Assembly (NCBI RefSeq): GCF_001570525.1
Contig: NZ_BBXC01000011.1
Coordinates: 414,113-478,112 of the forward strand
Origin: Herbidospora sakaeratensis
GTDB lineage: Bacteria; Actinomycetota; Actinomycetes; Streptosporangiales; Streptosporangiaceae
Direction of reading: 5' to 3'
DNA length: 64,000 bases
Position numbers and translations under genes: made by a program. Under the pieces are notes generated by a model. That model was not told the origin of the DNA, did not search any database, and worked only from the letters and a program-made list of their open reading frames with translations. Position 1 is the first letter of the stretch. Each line of letters begins with the position of its first letter. Shown here piece after piece: positions 45,490-54,768 of this stretch.

Positions 45490-48000
45490 CTAGCTGTTCG
45501 GGGCCCCGATCACCTCCTTGGCCGGCGGGCGAAGGGGGACACCACCGGGCGCGGCGTAGGGCTCCGCGCCAAGTGGATGTGTGAAGGGCAACGGGGTGCC
45601 GCTGAGGGCGTAGAGGACGCCGGCGGTGCCGGTCGCGAAGTCCATCGACAGCCGGAGCAGCTGGTCGCCGGGGAAGGCGATCCCGTCGCGGTAGGGCAGG
45701 ACGTGCCAGTCGAGGCCGGGGATCAGGGTCCGGTCGGCCAGCACCATCCCGGCCCGCCCCGAGAACAGGCCGGGCTGCACGAAGAACCGGCAGCGGCCCA
45801 CTTCGAGCAGGTCGGGCAGGGCGGCGGCCAGCGGCGAACCGGGCCGCTGGCGCAGCAGGTCGGCCAGCACGATCGCGATGCCGACCGAGCCCTCGTCGAG
45901 GTAGGGCAGGGTGCGCCAGCCCTGGTCGACCTGCAGCGATCCGTCGGACGTGGTGACGCAGCGCTTCAGGTCGAGGCGCAGCGCCCGCTCGGCCAGGTCG
46001 AGCAGCGCCGGGTCGCGGGTGTGGTCGTAGGCGCGCAGGAACAGCAGGGCGGGGCCGCTCAGGCCGTAGAGGAGACCGGCTCTGGGGTTCGCGCCGCCCG
46101 AGGTCGCGGGCACGTCGTCGGGCAGCCGATCGGCGCACAGCTCGACCAGCGGGCGGGCGTCGAGCCCCAGGTGGAGCAGGTTGAGCCCGATGCCGGCCAG
46201 CCCCGACCACAACCCGAGGTCGAGATCGCGCCACGGGCCCGCCATCGCCCGGTCGACGAGGTCGAGCGCCCGGTCGACGTGGCCGAACCGGTCGAGCACG
46301 TAGGCGACGCCGTGGAGCCCGTCGTAGAAACCGGGCGGCGCGTCGGGCCGCTGCCGGAGCAGCCATTCTTCGAGGTCGGGGAAGCGCCCGGCCCCGGCCG
46401 CGTCGAGCGCGAACAGCACCCCGGCCGCGCCGTGGGCCAGGTTGACGCCGCCGCCGGGCCGGAACTGGGCGATGTCGCCGGGGAACAGCCGGTCGGCCCG
46501 CTCGGGCGTGGCGCTGGCCAGGATCGCCCGCGCCATCGCCGCCATCGGATCGCCCAGGGTCACGCTCGCCGTCGGGCCGCCCCCGATGGGCCCGCTGATC
46601 GTGTGGACGGCCCGCTTGATCAGCTCGGGCGGCACCGGGAAGGTGTCGACGATCAGGCGCCCGAGCTGGCCCGCCTTGGCCCGCGCCAGCGGCACGGTGA
46701 TCGTGAGCTGCGGGGCGAACAGGCCCAGCGTGAGACAGGCGAGGGCGTAGTGGTCGACGTCGGCGCCCCGGCGGTCGGCCGGCGCCTGGAAGGCCGGGTG
46801 GGCCAGCGCCGACCGTCCGCGGTCTTCGATGAAGGTGGCGACCTCGAAGTCGATGAGGACGAGCCGTCCTTCTGGCGTGATCAGGATGTTGTTGGGGTGG
46901 AGGTCGCAGAAGACGACCCCGCGTTCGTGCAGGGCCTCGATCGCGGCCCGCACCTTGGGCAGCGTGTCGAGCGCCCAGACGGTGTAGGCGGCGATCGACT
47001 CGGCGCTCGCGTCGGCCTTCGTCAGCGGGAAGGTGCGGACCAGCGTGCGCTGGAGCGGGGTGGCGTCGACGAACTCCATCACCAGGAAGTGGTGGTCGCC
47101 GAGCACGAAGTAGTCGCGGTAGCCGGGGGCGCAGTCGAGCCCGTCGAGCCGCCGCAGCACCTCGCGTTCGTGCTGGAGCCGCGCCACCGCGTCGCGCTCG
47201 GCGGCGTCGAGGCCCGCCATCGGCCGGGCCTCCTTCAGCACGACCCGCTCGCCGGTCCGCCGGTCGGTGGCGAGGTAGACGCCGCCGCCGTTGGAGAAGT
47301 GCATGACGGAGTCGACCGTGTAGGGCAGCTCGGTCGTGGTGACCGCGTTCCTGGCCTCCAGGTGGGGCCTCAGGAAGTCGGGCAGCTCGACCCAGTCGGG
47401 CACCGTGAACGACGGCCCTCTGACATCGGGCACCAGTTCGCCGCGGTCGTTCTCCATCGCCGGGACGAGGTCGCCGTTGGCGGCGACGCAGCGCCGGGCC
47501 GTGAACCCGCCGTAACGGACGAACAGGGGCCCGTCGCCGTAGCGGAGATCACTCAGGATGTAGGGGCCGCGCACCCCCGTCAGCAGACCGTCGAGCTCCT
47601 TGAGCGTCAGCTCCAGGCAGTCGTGGCGGGGGTAGATGGTGACCAGTTTGCCGCTCGCGCCCCGCTGCGCCCCTTTCGAGTTGAGCATCGTGACAACCGA
47701 ACGGCTGCGCAGGAATTTGAATGGGATATCACGTTCGACGCAATAGTCCCAGACGATTTCCAGCACCCGCGCCGCGTCGGCGAGCCCGGCCGACACGTGG
47801 ATCTTCCAACCCTGCGGCGGAACGTCGTGGCCGGTCGGGGCGTAGTGGAACCAGGTGTCGGACGGCTGGTGGGACCAGCCACGCGGGACCTCACGGCCGG
47901 CCATGGCGAAATCCGGAATCTCGGTTCCGCGCCGGTCGGCGGTGTCATAGAAAAGCCGGTCCGCGAGGCAATAAAGCTCATACTGGTCATTCACTGCCAT
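45490..48000 (-). CDS. Class III lanthipeptide synthetase LanKC
   Basis: An 836-residue three-domain enzyme. Residues 1-215 are the phospho-Ser/Thr lyase. Residues about 225-480 are a Ser/Thr kinase with glycine loop NGGGVYLATD, Lys256, catalytic Asp366 (CDLHPNN) and a DFE segment at 384-386. Residues 510-836 are the LanC-like cyclase, with GLHGVAY, GLAGIG and GSVGIA repeats but none of the Cys-Cys-His zinc ligands (LFSGRAG in place of CHG). The missing zinc site marks class III, not class IV. It phosphorylates, eliminates and cyclises the adjacent precursor. The ATG at 48000 abuts GGGAG; a GTG at 47994 is better spaced. An upstream frame to 48306 is rejected. Confidence 0.94.
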   Translation of the reverse strand: MAVNDQYELYCLADRLFYDTADRRGTEIPDFAMAGREVPRGWSHQPSDTWFHYAPTGHDVPPQGWKIHVSAGLADAARVLEIVWDYCVERDIPFKFLRSRSVVTMLNSKGAQRGASGKLVTIYPRHDCLELTLKELDGLLTGVRGPYILSDLRYGDGPLFVRYGGFTARRCVAANGDLVPAMENDRGELVPDVRGPSFTVPDWVELPDFLRPHLEARNAVTTTELPYTVDSVMHFSNGGGVYLATDRRTGERVVLKEARPMAGLDAAERDAVARLQHEREVLRRLDGLDCAPGYRDYFVLGDHHFLVMEFVDATPLQRTLVRTFPLTKADASAESIAAYTVWALDTLPKVRAAIEALHERGVVFCDLHPNNILITPEGRLVLIDFEVATFIEDRGRSALAHPAFQAPADRRGADVDHYALACLTLGLFAPQLTITVPLARAKAGQLGRLIVDTFPVPPELIKRAVHTISGPIGGGPTASVTLGDPMAAMARAILASATPERADRLFPGDIAQFRPGGGVNLAHGAAGVLFALDAAGAGRFPDLEEWLLRQRPDAPPGFYDGLHGVAYVLDRFGHVDRALDLVDRAMAGPWRDLDLGLWSGLAGIGLNLLHLGLDARPLVELCADRLPDDVPATSGGANPRAGLLYGLSGPALLFLRAYDHTRDPALLDLAERALRLDLKRCVTTSDGSLQVDQGWRTLPYLDEGSVGIAIVLADLLRQRPGSPLAAALPDLLEVGRCRFFVQPGLFSGRAGMVLADRTLIPGLDWHVLPYRDGIAFPGDQLLRLSMDFATGTAGVLYALSGTPLPFTHPLGAEPYAAPGGVPLRPPAKEVIGAPNS

Positions 48001-48160
48001 CTCCCTGCTTTCTGCTAACAGGAAGACTTCCGGATAACCCCAAGAGCTTCTAGTTACAAGTTCAATCAATCCGTTGTGGGCAAACGTCACGGGTGCCGTC
48101 GTGAAAGCGGCCCTGACCTGTGCCGGAAGAGACCCGGTGATCGGCTTGTTGCACCAAGAC

Positions 48161-48574
48161 ATGGGAGATCGTTTCGCCGACCTGACGGTCATCAGACGCC
48201 TGCTGAACGACACGACGACCTGGGCCTTCGTCGGCCTTTCCGGCGACCCCGGCCGGACCGTCTTCAACCAGGCGAAACTGCTGAAACAGCGCGGCAAGCG
48301 CATCATCCCGGTGCACCCCGGCGGCGGCCCCGTCCTGGGCGAGACGACCTACCGGACCCTCGCCGAGGTGCCGGTCCCGATCGACGTGGTGGCGGTCTAC
48401 CGGCGCACCGCCTTCGCGGGCGGCGTGATCGACGAGGCGATCGCCGTGGGCGCGGGCGCGGTGTGGTTGCCCCTCGACGTCTACGACGAGGAGGCCGGCG
48501 ACCGGGCGCTGGCGGCCGGGCTCGACGTCGTCATGAACCGCTGCCCGGCGGTCGAGTGGGCGCTACGCCGCTGA
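48161..48574 (+). CDS. CoA-binding (YccU-like) protein
   Basis: A 137-residue Rossmann-fold CoA_binding_2 protein: WAFVGLSGDPGRTVFNQAKLLKQRG, then IIPVHPGGG and VWLPLDVYDEEAGDRALAAGLDVVMNRC. The length matches the family. Its function is not established; it binds CoA or a nucleotide. The ATG at 48161 is chosen by length, as upstream codons extend into the lanKC promoter. The 160 bp between it and lanKC hold divergent promoters and a small GGAAG-A-CTTCC dyad at 48021-48031. Confidence 0.8.
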   Translation: MGDRFADLTVIRRLLNDTTTWAFVGLSGDPGRTVFNQAKLLKQRGKRIIPVHPGGGPVLGETTYRTLAEVPVPIDVVAVYRRTAFAGGVIDEAIAVGAGAVWLPLDVYDEEAGDRALAAGLDVVMNRCPAVEWALRR

Positions 48575-48955
48575 CCGCAGCAGCCGCACGAGCCGGAGCC
48601 CGGCCAGCGCGCTCAGAATCAGATGCCCCGTGATCAGGGCGATCTGGAACGCCCGCTGGCCCGGGGTCAGGTCGGCCGCGTAGCCGCCGTCGAAGAACCC
48701 GGAGACGAACGCCAGCACCCCGGCGACGGCCAGCAGCGCGGCGGCCGGGACCGCGACGGCCCGCCGTTCCCTGGTGACCGCGAAGGCGAGCACCGCCTGG
48801 GCGGCCATCATCGGGAGCGGGGCCGACAACCGGGCCGTCGGGCCGAGCGCCTCGAAGAACGTGTTGCTGAGCCCGGCGGACACTGACATGACGGCGCCGA
48901 CCAGATCCATGACGAGCAGGGTGCCGATGGTGACGACGATGGTCTTGGATGACAT
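48563..48955 (-). CDS. Small four-helix membrane protein
   Basis: A 130-residue protein with four hydrophobic helices (TIVVTIGTLLVMDLVGAVMS, PMMAAQAVLAFAV, AAALLAVAGVLAFVSGFF, IALITGHLILSALAGLRL) and a basic end. No specific family is recognised. GAGGAAG lies before the ATG. Its end overlaps the convergent CoA-binding gene by 12 nt. The 169 bp upstream to the LacI gene hold nothing I can name. Confidence 0.7.
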   Translation of the reverse strand: MSSKTIVVTIGTLLVMDLVGAVMSVSAGLSNTFFEALGPTARLSAPLPMMAAQAVLAFAVTRERRAVAVPAAALLAVAGVLAFVSGFFDGGYAADLTPGQRAFQIALITGHLILSALAGLRLVRLLRSAA

Positions 48956-49124
48956 GGTGCTTCCTCGTGCGGGGTGGCGACCCTCCGAGGATCCACGCCG
49001 GGACGTGCGGCTGTCGTGAGGCGACGGTCCCGACCTGGGCGGGACATGACGACCCGCGTCGAGAGGCGGTGCCTGGACCGACCGCGATCCTGGTCCCGCC
49101 TCGAGACACGACGCGAGACCCGGC

Positions 49125-50120
49125 TCAGCTCGACTCCCGGACCACCAGTTCCGTCGGCAGTATGACCGGGTCGGTGCGCCCGTCTTCGAACAGTCCCAGC
49201 AGCAGGCTGACCACCGCCAGGGCCTGGTCGGCCATGGGGCTGCGTACCGTCGTGAGCGGCGGGTCGGTGTAGAGGGCGGCCTCTATGTCGTCGAACCCGA
49301 CCACGGCCACGTCGTCGGGGACCCGGCGGCCGGCCCGGCGCAGGGCGTGGAGGGCGCCGATCGCCATCAGGTCGTTGGCGGCGAAGACGGCGTCGAGGCC
49401 CGGGTCGTCTTCGAGGAGCTGGCACATGGCCTGGTCGCCGGAGACCCGGGTGAAGTCGCCGACCGCGATGATCGACCGGCGGCCGGTGTCGCGCAGCGTC
49501 TCCCGGTAGCCGGTCAGGCGGTCCTGCGAGGCGATCATGTCGAGCGGGCCCGAGATGGTGGCGATCCGCCGCCGGCCCCGGCTCAGCAGGTGCTCGACCG
49601 CCTGGCGGGCTCCCCCGAGGTTGTCGTTGTCGACGTAGGGCACCGATGGGGCCGAGACGGGCTTGCCGAACGACGCCATCGGCAGGCCCATCCGCATCAG
49701 GGCGGCGGGCAGCGGGTCGGCCCCGTAGAAGGACACCAGCATCACGCCGTCGACGTGCCCGGCCGCGACGTACTCCTGAACCCGCACCCGGCTCTCGTCG
49801 GACCCGGCGAGCATCAGGACCACTTGCTTGGACGCCGCTTCCAGCGCCCGCGACGCCGAGCGCACCACGGCCGAGAACATGGGGTCGTCGGAGAACAACC
49901 CGGCGGGCGGGTCGGAGACCACCAGCGCGATCGAGTTGGTCCGCTGGGTCACCAGGCTGCGGGCGACCGAGTTGGGCACGTAGCCGAGCTCGTTCACCGC
50001 CCGCAGCACCAGCTCGCGGAAGTTCGGCGTCACGGTCGTGTCGCCGTTGACCACCCTTGAGACGGTCGACTTGGACACGCCGGCGCGGGCGGCGACCGCT
50101 TCCAAGGTTGGACGTTTCAC
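49125..50120 (-). CDS. LacI-family repressor of the sugar operon
   Basis: A 331-residue regulator with an N-terminal LacI HTH (TLEAVAARAGVSKSTVSRVVNG) and hinge helix (PNSVARSL), then a periplasmic-binding-protein-like sensor ending LPTELVVRES. Its GTG overlaps the stop of the GH1 gene (GTGA), so it is the last gene of the operon and is co-induced. It most likely binds the palindrome at 54747-54768 and is released by a beta-glucoside. Confidence 0.93.
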   Translation of the reverse strand: MKRPTLEAVAARAGVSKSTVSRVVNGDTTVTPNFRELVLRAVNELGYVPNSVARSLVTQRTNSIALVVSDPPAGLFSDDPMFSAVVRSASRALEAASKQVVLMLAGSDESRVRVQEYVAAGHVDGVMLVSFYGADPLPAALMRMGLPMASFGKPVSAPSVPYVDNDNLGGARQAVEHLLSRGRRRIATISGPLDMIASQDRLTGYRETLRDTGRRSIIAVGDFTRVSGDQAMCQLLEDDPGLDAVFAANDLMAIGALHALRRAGRRVPDDVAVVGFDDIEAALYTDPPLTTVRSPMADQALAVVSLLLGLFEDGRTDPVILPTELVVRESS

Positions 50121-51490
50121 TCGATGCCGTTCCGCTGGATGACGTCCCGGTACCACAGAGCGCTGTCCTTGGGGAGGCGGCGCTGCGTGGCGTAGTCGAT
50201 CCGCACGATACCGAATCTCTGGTGGTATCCCTCCGCCCACTCGAAGTTGTCGAAGAGCGACCACACCAGATAGCCGCGCAGGTCGGCCCCCTCGGCGATG
50301 GCCTCGTGGCAGGCGCGCAGGTGTCCGTCGAGGTAGGCGACCCGGTCGTCGTCGGGGACGCGGTCGCCGACGACCTTGTCGTGGAAGGCCGCGCCGTTCT
50401 CGGTGACCAGCAGGCCGACGTCCGGGTAGTCGCGCGACAGCCGCACCAGCAGCCGCGACAGGCCCGAGGGGATGATCGGCCAGCCCATGGCGGTCTGCGG
50501 TCCCTCGATGGAGACGAAGTCGACGCCGTCGGCGCCGGGCCAGGCCGGCGGCGCCGCCGCGCCGGGAGACGCCTGGATCACGCACGGGTTGTAGTAGTTG
50601 ATGCCGAGCAGGTCGAGCGGCTGGTTGATGATCTCCAGGTCGCCGTCGCGGATGTGGTCGAGGCCGCCGTGCCGCTCCACGATCTCCAGGACCTCGGCCG
50701 GGTAGGTGCCCTTCAGCGCCGGGTCGAGGAACTGCCGGTTGAGCAGGGCGTCGACCAGCCTGACGGCGTCGGAGTCTCCCTGCGACAGGGCGATGCCCGC
50801 GTCGAGGATCTGCGCCGGGGTGACCACCGGGGCCATGTTCAGCGTCAGCGCCAGGGTGCCGGTGAGGTTCTGGGCGGCCAGGCCGTGGGCGAGCAGCAGG
50901 TGGTGGGCCGCCTTGAAGGCGGCCGAGGGGTCGGTGACGCCGGGGGCGTGCACGCCGCTGCCGTAGCCGAGGAACGCCGAGACCCACGGCTCGTTCAGGG
51001 TCGTCCAGGTGGAGACGCGGTCGGCGAGCCGGGCGTGCACGGCCGCCGCGTAGTCGGCGAAGTAGTAGGCCGTGTCGCGGTTGGCCCAGCCGCCGCGGTC
51101 TTCGAGGTTCTGCGGCAGGTCCCAGTGGTAGAGGGTCACGTACGGCGTGATCCCGGCGCCCAGCAGCTCGTCGACCAGGCGCTCGTAGAAGTCGAGGCCG
51201 CGCGGGTTGGCCGGGCCCGAGCCGTCGGGCACGACCCGGGGCCAGGCGGTGGAGAAGCGGTAGACGCGCAGGCCGAGATCGGCCATCAGGCGCACGTCCT
51301 CCGGGTAGCGGTGGTAGTGGTCGCAGGCGATGTCGCCGGTGTGGCCGTCGGCGACCTTGCCGGGGGTGCGCGCGAAGGTGTCCCAGATCGACACGCCGCG
51401 GCCGTCTTCCCGGGCGGCCCCCTCCACCTGGTACGACGCCGTGGCGGCACCCCAGATGAACCTCTCGGGAAACTGGATTTCCGGCGTCAT
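50117..51490 (-). CDS. GH1 beta-glucosidase
   Basis: A 457-residue glycoside hydrolase family 1 enzyme with the N-terminal signature FIWGAATASYQVEGA, the acid/base Glu in TLNEPW and the nucleophile Glu in VTENGAA. It lacks a signal peptide and so acts on imported beta-glucosides such as cellobiose in the cytoplasm. It overlaps the permease gene upstream (ATGA) and lacI downstream, which places it firmly in the uptake operon. Confidence 0.96.
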   Translation of the reverse strand: MTPEIQFPERFIWGAATASYQVEGAAREDGRGVSIWDTFARTPGKVADGHTGDIACDHYHRYPEDVRLMADLGLRVYRFSTAWPRVVPDGSGPANPRGLDFYERLVDELLGAGITPYVTLYHWDLPQNLEDRGGWANRDTAYYFADYAAAVHARLADRVSTWTTLNEPWVSAFLGYGSGVHAPGVTDPSAAFKAAHHLLLAHGLAAQNLTGTLALTLNMAPVVTPAQILDAGIALSQGDSDAVRLVDALLNRQFLDPALKGTYPAEVLEIVERHGGLDHIRDGDLEIINQPLDLLGINYYNPCVIQASPGAAAPPAWPGADGVDFVSIEGPQTAMGWPIIPSGLSRLLVRLSRDYPDVGLLVTENGAAFHDKVVGDRVPDDDRVAYLDGHLRACHEAIAEGADLRGYLVWSLFDNFEWAEGYHQRFGIVRIDYATQRRLPKDSALWYRDVIQRNGIE

Positions 51491-52311
51491 CCCTTGACCG
51501 CCCCCTGCATGATTCCTCCGATGATGTGCTTGCCGAGAAGTGCGAACACGATGACGAGCGGGAGCGTGCCGAGCGCGGTCCCGGCGAGGCCCATCACGTA
51601 GTCGTTGACGTAGCCGGCGGCCAGGGTCGACAGCGCCACCTGGACCGTCGGGTTCTCCGGGGTGAGCACCATGAGCGGCCACATGTAGTCGTTCCAGGCC
51701 GTCATGAAGGTCAGCATGCCGAGCACGGCCGCCGCCGGGCGGGCCGCCGGGAAGACGACGTGCCACACCAGGCCCCAGGTCGTGCAGCCGTCGACGCGGC
51801 CCGCTTCGAGCAGTTCGGTCGGCAGCGCGCGGGACAGGAACTGCGTCATGAAGAACACGCCGAACGCGTTGACCAGGGCGGGCACGACGACGGCGTACAG
51901 GGAACCGACCCATTCCAGCTTCACCATGAGGATGTAGAGCGGGATGATGCCGGCCAGGGTCGGCACCATCATCGTGCCGACGGTCATGAGCAGCAGGATG
52001 TTGCGGCCGCGGAAGCGCAGTTTGGCGAAGGCGAAGCCGGCCAGGGTCGAGAAGAACATGACCGAGATCGAGATCGAGCCCGCCACCAGGACCGAGTTGA
52101 CCATGGCGAGGCCGAAGGGCACCGTGTCGAAGACGCGCGAGACGTTCTCGAAGAAGTTGCCGCCGGGGAAGAGCGGCGGCGGCACCGACGCCAGTGAGGC
52201 GTTGTCGCGCGAGGCCACCACGATCGAGTAGTAGAGCGGGATCGTGAAGAAGAACGCGACCGCGGTCAGGGTGAGATAGGTCAGCCGGTTGTTGACCCGA
52301 CGGCCGGTCAT
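51487..52311 (-). CDS. Sugar ABC transporter permease (MalG-type)
   Basis: A 274-residue inner-membrane permease with six helices. The EAA loop is ELLEAGRVDGCTTWGLVWHV near residue 170, which contacts the ATPase. It pairs with the preceding MalF-type permease, whose stop overlaps its start. No ATPase gene lies in the operon, so a shared MsiK-type ATPase elsewhere is expected, as for cebEFG in Streptomyces. Confidence 0.94.
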   Translation of the reverse strand: MTGRRVNNRLTYLTLTAVAFFFTIPLYYSIVVASRDNASLASVPPPLFPGGNFFENVSRVFDTVPFGLAMVNSVLVAGSISISVMFFSTLAGFAFAKLRFRGRNILLLMTVGTMMVPTLAGIIPLYILMVKLEWVGSLYAVVVPALVNAFGVFFMTQFLSRALPTELLEAGRVDGCTTWGLVWHVVFPAARPAAAVLGMLTFMTAWNDYMWPLMVLTPENPTVQVALSTLAAGYVNDYVMGLAGTALGTLPLVIVFALLGKHIIGGIMQGAVKG

Positions 52312-53273
52312 CGGATGCTTCCCTTCATCCGGTTGGTGAGCAGGTAGTTGATCCCGGCGATGATCAGAATGAAGACGAAGATCATCCAGGAGATGGCCGA
52401 CGAGAAGCCGAAGTCGAGGCGCATGTAGTTCTCGTAGAAGAACAACGAGAGCGTCTGGTACTGCCGGTCCTGGCCGCCGGTGAGGGTGTAGGCGCCGAAC
52501 AGCAGCGGCTCGGCGAAGATCTGCATCGAGCCGATGGTCGAGGTGATCACCACGAAGGCGATGGTGGGCCGGATCATCGGCACCGTGACCTTGCGGAGCT
52601 GGGTGAAGCTCGACGCGCCGTCGATGGTCGCGGCTTCATAGAGCTCTCTCGGTACGGCCTGCATCGCGGCCAGCAGGATGAGCGCGTTGTAGCCCGTCCA
52701 CCGCCACATGATCATCGTCGAGATGGCCACATGGGAGCTCAGGGTGCCGTCACGCCAGGCGATGCCGTCGAACCCGAAGCTGGTGATGACCCAGTTGATC
52801 AGGCCGAAGTCGCGGCCGAAGATCTGCGAGAAGATCACCACGACCGCCACCACACTGGTCACGTTGGGCAGCAGCAGGGTGATCCGGAAGAAGTTCTGGG
52901 CCCGCAGCGGCCGGTTCAGCAGATGGGCCAGCCACAACGCGAGCAGCAGCTGCGGCAGCATCGACAACAGGCCGATCGACAACGTGTTGAACGTGGCGTT
53001 CCAGAAGTACGAGTCCGCCAGCAGGACCCGGAAGTTCTCCAGGCCCACGAAGGTGTGCTCGTCGTCCAGCAGCGTCCACTCGTGCAGGCTCACCCAGAGC
53101 GTGTAGCCGATGGGGAACAGCCCGAAGGCGCAGAACAGCAGGAAGAACGGGGCGACGTACGCGTACGGGGAGGCTTTGACGTCGACCGCGTGCCGCCAGT
53201 GGCGGGCGGTCAGCCGGCGCTTGCCTCCCGGTCGCCGTGGCGGCGCTGCACGTTCCGGGGCACGCGTGGCCAT
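52308..53273 (-). CDS. Sugar ABC transporter permease (MalF-type)
   Basis: A 321-residue permease with a basic Pro/Arg-rich N-terminus, six helices and an EAA loop (ELYEAATIDGASSFTQLRKV, near 220). It forms the membrane channel with the MalG-type protein. The ATG at 53273 follows AGGAG; an in-frame start at 53315 lies within the upstream hairpin. It is second in the operon after the binding protein. Confidence 0.94.
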   Translation of the reverse strand: MATRAPERAAPPRRPGGKRRLTARHWRHAVDVKASPYAYVAPFFLLFCAFGLFPIGYTLWVSLHEWTLLDDEHTFVGLENFRVLLADSYFWNATFNTLSIGLLSMLPQLLLALWLAHLLNRPLRAQNFFRITLLLPNVTSVVAVVVIFSQIFGRDFGLINWVITSFGFDGIAWRDGTLSSHVAISTMIMWRWTGYNALILLAAMQAVPRELYEAATIDGASSFTQLRKVTVPMIRPTIAFVVITSTIGSMQIFAEPLLFGAYTLTGGQDRQYQTLSLFFYENYMRLDFGFSSAISWMIFVFILIIAGINYLLTNRMKGSIR

Positions 53274-53294
53274 GGCGCTCCTCTCAAGGGAAGG

Positions 53295-53319
53295 CGGGGT
53301 GGCCGGTCCGGCCACCCCG
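53295..53319 (-). terminator. Hairpin between binding-protein and permease genes
   Basis: A GC-rich inverted repeat (CGGGGTGGCCGG and its complement) lies in the 56-bp gap after the binding-protein stop. It probably lowers permease expression relative to the binding protein, as intercistronic hairpins do in mal-type operons. Confidence 0.6.
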
Positions 53320-53329
53320 CGGCGTACGG

Positions 53330-54637
53330 CTACTTGATCTTCTCGGAGTCCGCGACGGCCTGCTTCCAGGCTTCTTCGGGGTCCTGGCCCTGGAGCTCGA
53401 TGCGGCCGAGGCCGTTGCCCATGGCGACGTTCACGTCACCCGACTTGGGGCCGGTGTACTGCGGCTTCAGCGCCTTGGCGGCGTCGGTGAAGATCTTGCC
53501 GATGGGGGCGTCGCCGAAGTAGGGGTTCACGAAGGTGGCGACGGCCGGGTCCTCGTAGAGGGCGGGCAGCGACGGCAGGGCCGAGGCGTCCTTCCACAGG
53601 GTGAGCTGGCTCTCCTTGCTGGTCAGGAAGTTGATCAGCTCGGCGGCCTCCTTCGGGTGCTTGCCCTGCTTGGGGGCGAGCAGGTGGGTGCCGCCCTGGT
53701 TGCCGCCGCCGCCGGGCACGGCCGCGATGTCCCAGGTGCCCTCGCCGGGCTTCTGGTCCTTGATCACGCCGGTCTTCCAGGCGGGGCAGACCATCGTGGC
53801 GAAGGTGCCCTTGGCGATGCCGGTGGTCCACTCGGGGGTGAACGCGGTGAGCTTGCCCGACAGCTTGTTCTGGATCATCGAGACCGCGACGTCCCAGGCC
53901 TTGCGCACGTCGGGGTTGCTGCCGACGACGACCTTGTCGCTGGTGTCGTAGAAGCCGACCGGGGCCTGCTCGACCATGGCGCGGAAGTGCTCACCGGGGC
54001 CGTCGGTGAAGGCGGCCTTGCCGCCGGCGGCGACGAACTTCTTGCCGGTCTCGACGTACTGCTCCCAGGTCGGCCACAGGGCGCTGACCTCGTCGCGGTT
54101 GGTGGGCAGGCCGGCCTCCTTGAAGAGGTCGGGCCGGTAACACATGGCCAGGCCGCCGACGTCGGTGCCGAGGCCGATGAGCTGGGAGCCGTCCTTCGAC
54201 AGGCCCAGCTGCCACTTCCAGTCGAGGTACTCCGACTGGCGCGAGTTCAGGCCGTAGTCGTTCAGGTTGTGGAACTTGTCGGCGACCTCGCGGAAGGTGG
54301 CGATGAAGCCGCCCTCGACGGCCACGATGTCGGCGGCGCCCGCGCCGGTGGCGACCTGGGTGACCAGGTTGTTGTGGTGGTCGTTGAACTGCGCCCGGCG
54401 CTCGGTGATCTCGACGTTCGGGTGGGTCTTCTTGAACTCCTCGTACAGCGGCCCGTAGTGGAAGTCGCTGAAGAGGGCCACGGTCAGCTTGACCGGTTCG
54501 GCGGGGGCGGCGGCGCCGCCGCTGGCGGCTCCGGGGGCCGGCGTGCTCTCCCCGCCACCACAGGCGGCGGCCAGGAGGGAAGCGGCGATCAGGGGTGCCA
54601 GCAGCCGCGCGGCACGGCGGCGAGGGGGGTGAGACAT
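53330..54637 (-). CDS. Sugar-binding lipoprotein of the ABC importer
   Basis: A 435-residue extracellular solute-binding protein (family 1) with an RRR-rich lipoprotein signal ending LLAAAC (Cys26), a Ser/Ala/Pro linker, and the bilobal body (LTVALFSDFHYGPLYEEFKKTHPNV by its first strands). It captures an oligosaccharide outside the cell and delivers it to the permeases. The downstream GH1 suggests a beta-glucoside such as cellobiose. The ATG follows AGGAAGG by 9 nt. LacI-type palindromes lie upstream. Confidence 0.94.
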   Translation of the reverse strand: MSHPPRRRAARLLAPLIAASLLAAACGGGESTPAPGAASGGAAAPAEPVKLTVALFSDFHYGPLYEEFKKTHPNVEITERRAQFNDHHNNLVTQVATGAGAADIVAVEGGFIATFREVADKFHNLNDYGLNSRQSEYLDWKWQLGLSKDGSQLIGLGTDVGGLAMCYRPDLFKEAGLPTNRDEVSALWPTWEQYVETGKKFVAAGGKAAFTDGPGEHFRAMVEQAPVGFYDTSDKVVVGSNPDVRKAWDVAVSMIQNKLSGKLTAFTPEWTTGIAKGTFATMVCPAWKTGVIKDQKPGEGTWDIAAVPGGGGNQGGTHLLAPKQGKHPKEAAELINFLTSKESQLTLWKDASALPSLPALYEDPAVATFVNPYFGDAPIGKIFTDAAKALKPQYTGPKSGDVNVAMGNGLGRIELQGQDPEEAWKQAVADSEKIK

Positions 54638-54669
54638 GCCGATGGAACCTTCCTATTTTTGATCATGAA

Positions 54670-54768
54670 GAGAACGTTCCCTGGAGTGAGGGTCGAGCTG
54701 GGCCCGGGGGGTTGTCAATGGGCTGAGAGATAACGATCGTCGTGACCTCCAGGGAACGTTCCCTGGAG
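54670..54768. promoter_or_regulatory. LacI-type operators of the sugar operon
   Basis: A perfect 22-bp palindrome occupies 54747-54768 (CTCCAGGGAAC joined to its reverse complement, centred on ACGT/CG as in LacI-family sites). A second, half-degenerate copy lies at 54670-54687 (GAACGTTC core followed by CCTGGAG). The two centres are about 82 bp apart, both upstream of the binding-protein start, so looping or cooperative repression by the local LacI is likely. Confidence 0.75.

Noticed and set aside
45490-48000. Class IV (LanL) assignment for the lanthipeptide synthetase
   Set aside because: The cyclase domain lacks the Cys-Cys-His zinc ligands that define class IV, and the precursor has class III double motifs.
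48001-48306. In-frame N-terminal extension of LanKC
   Set aside because: It would run through the divergent promoter and into the CoA-binding gene. Residues do not resemble LanKC, and an SD sits at the internal start near 48000.
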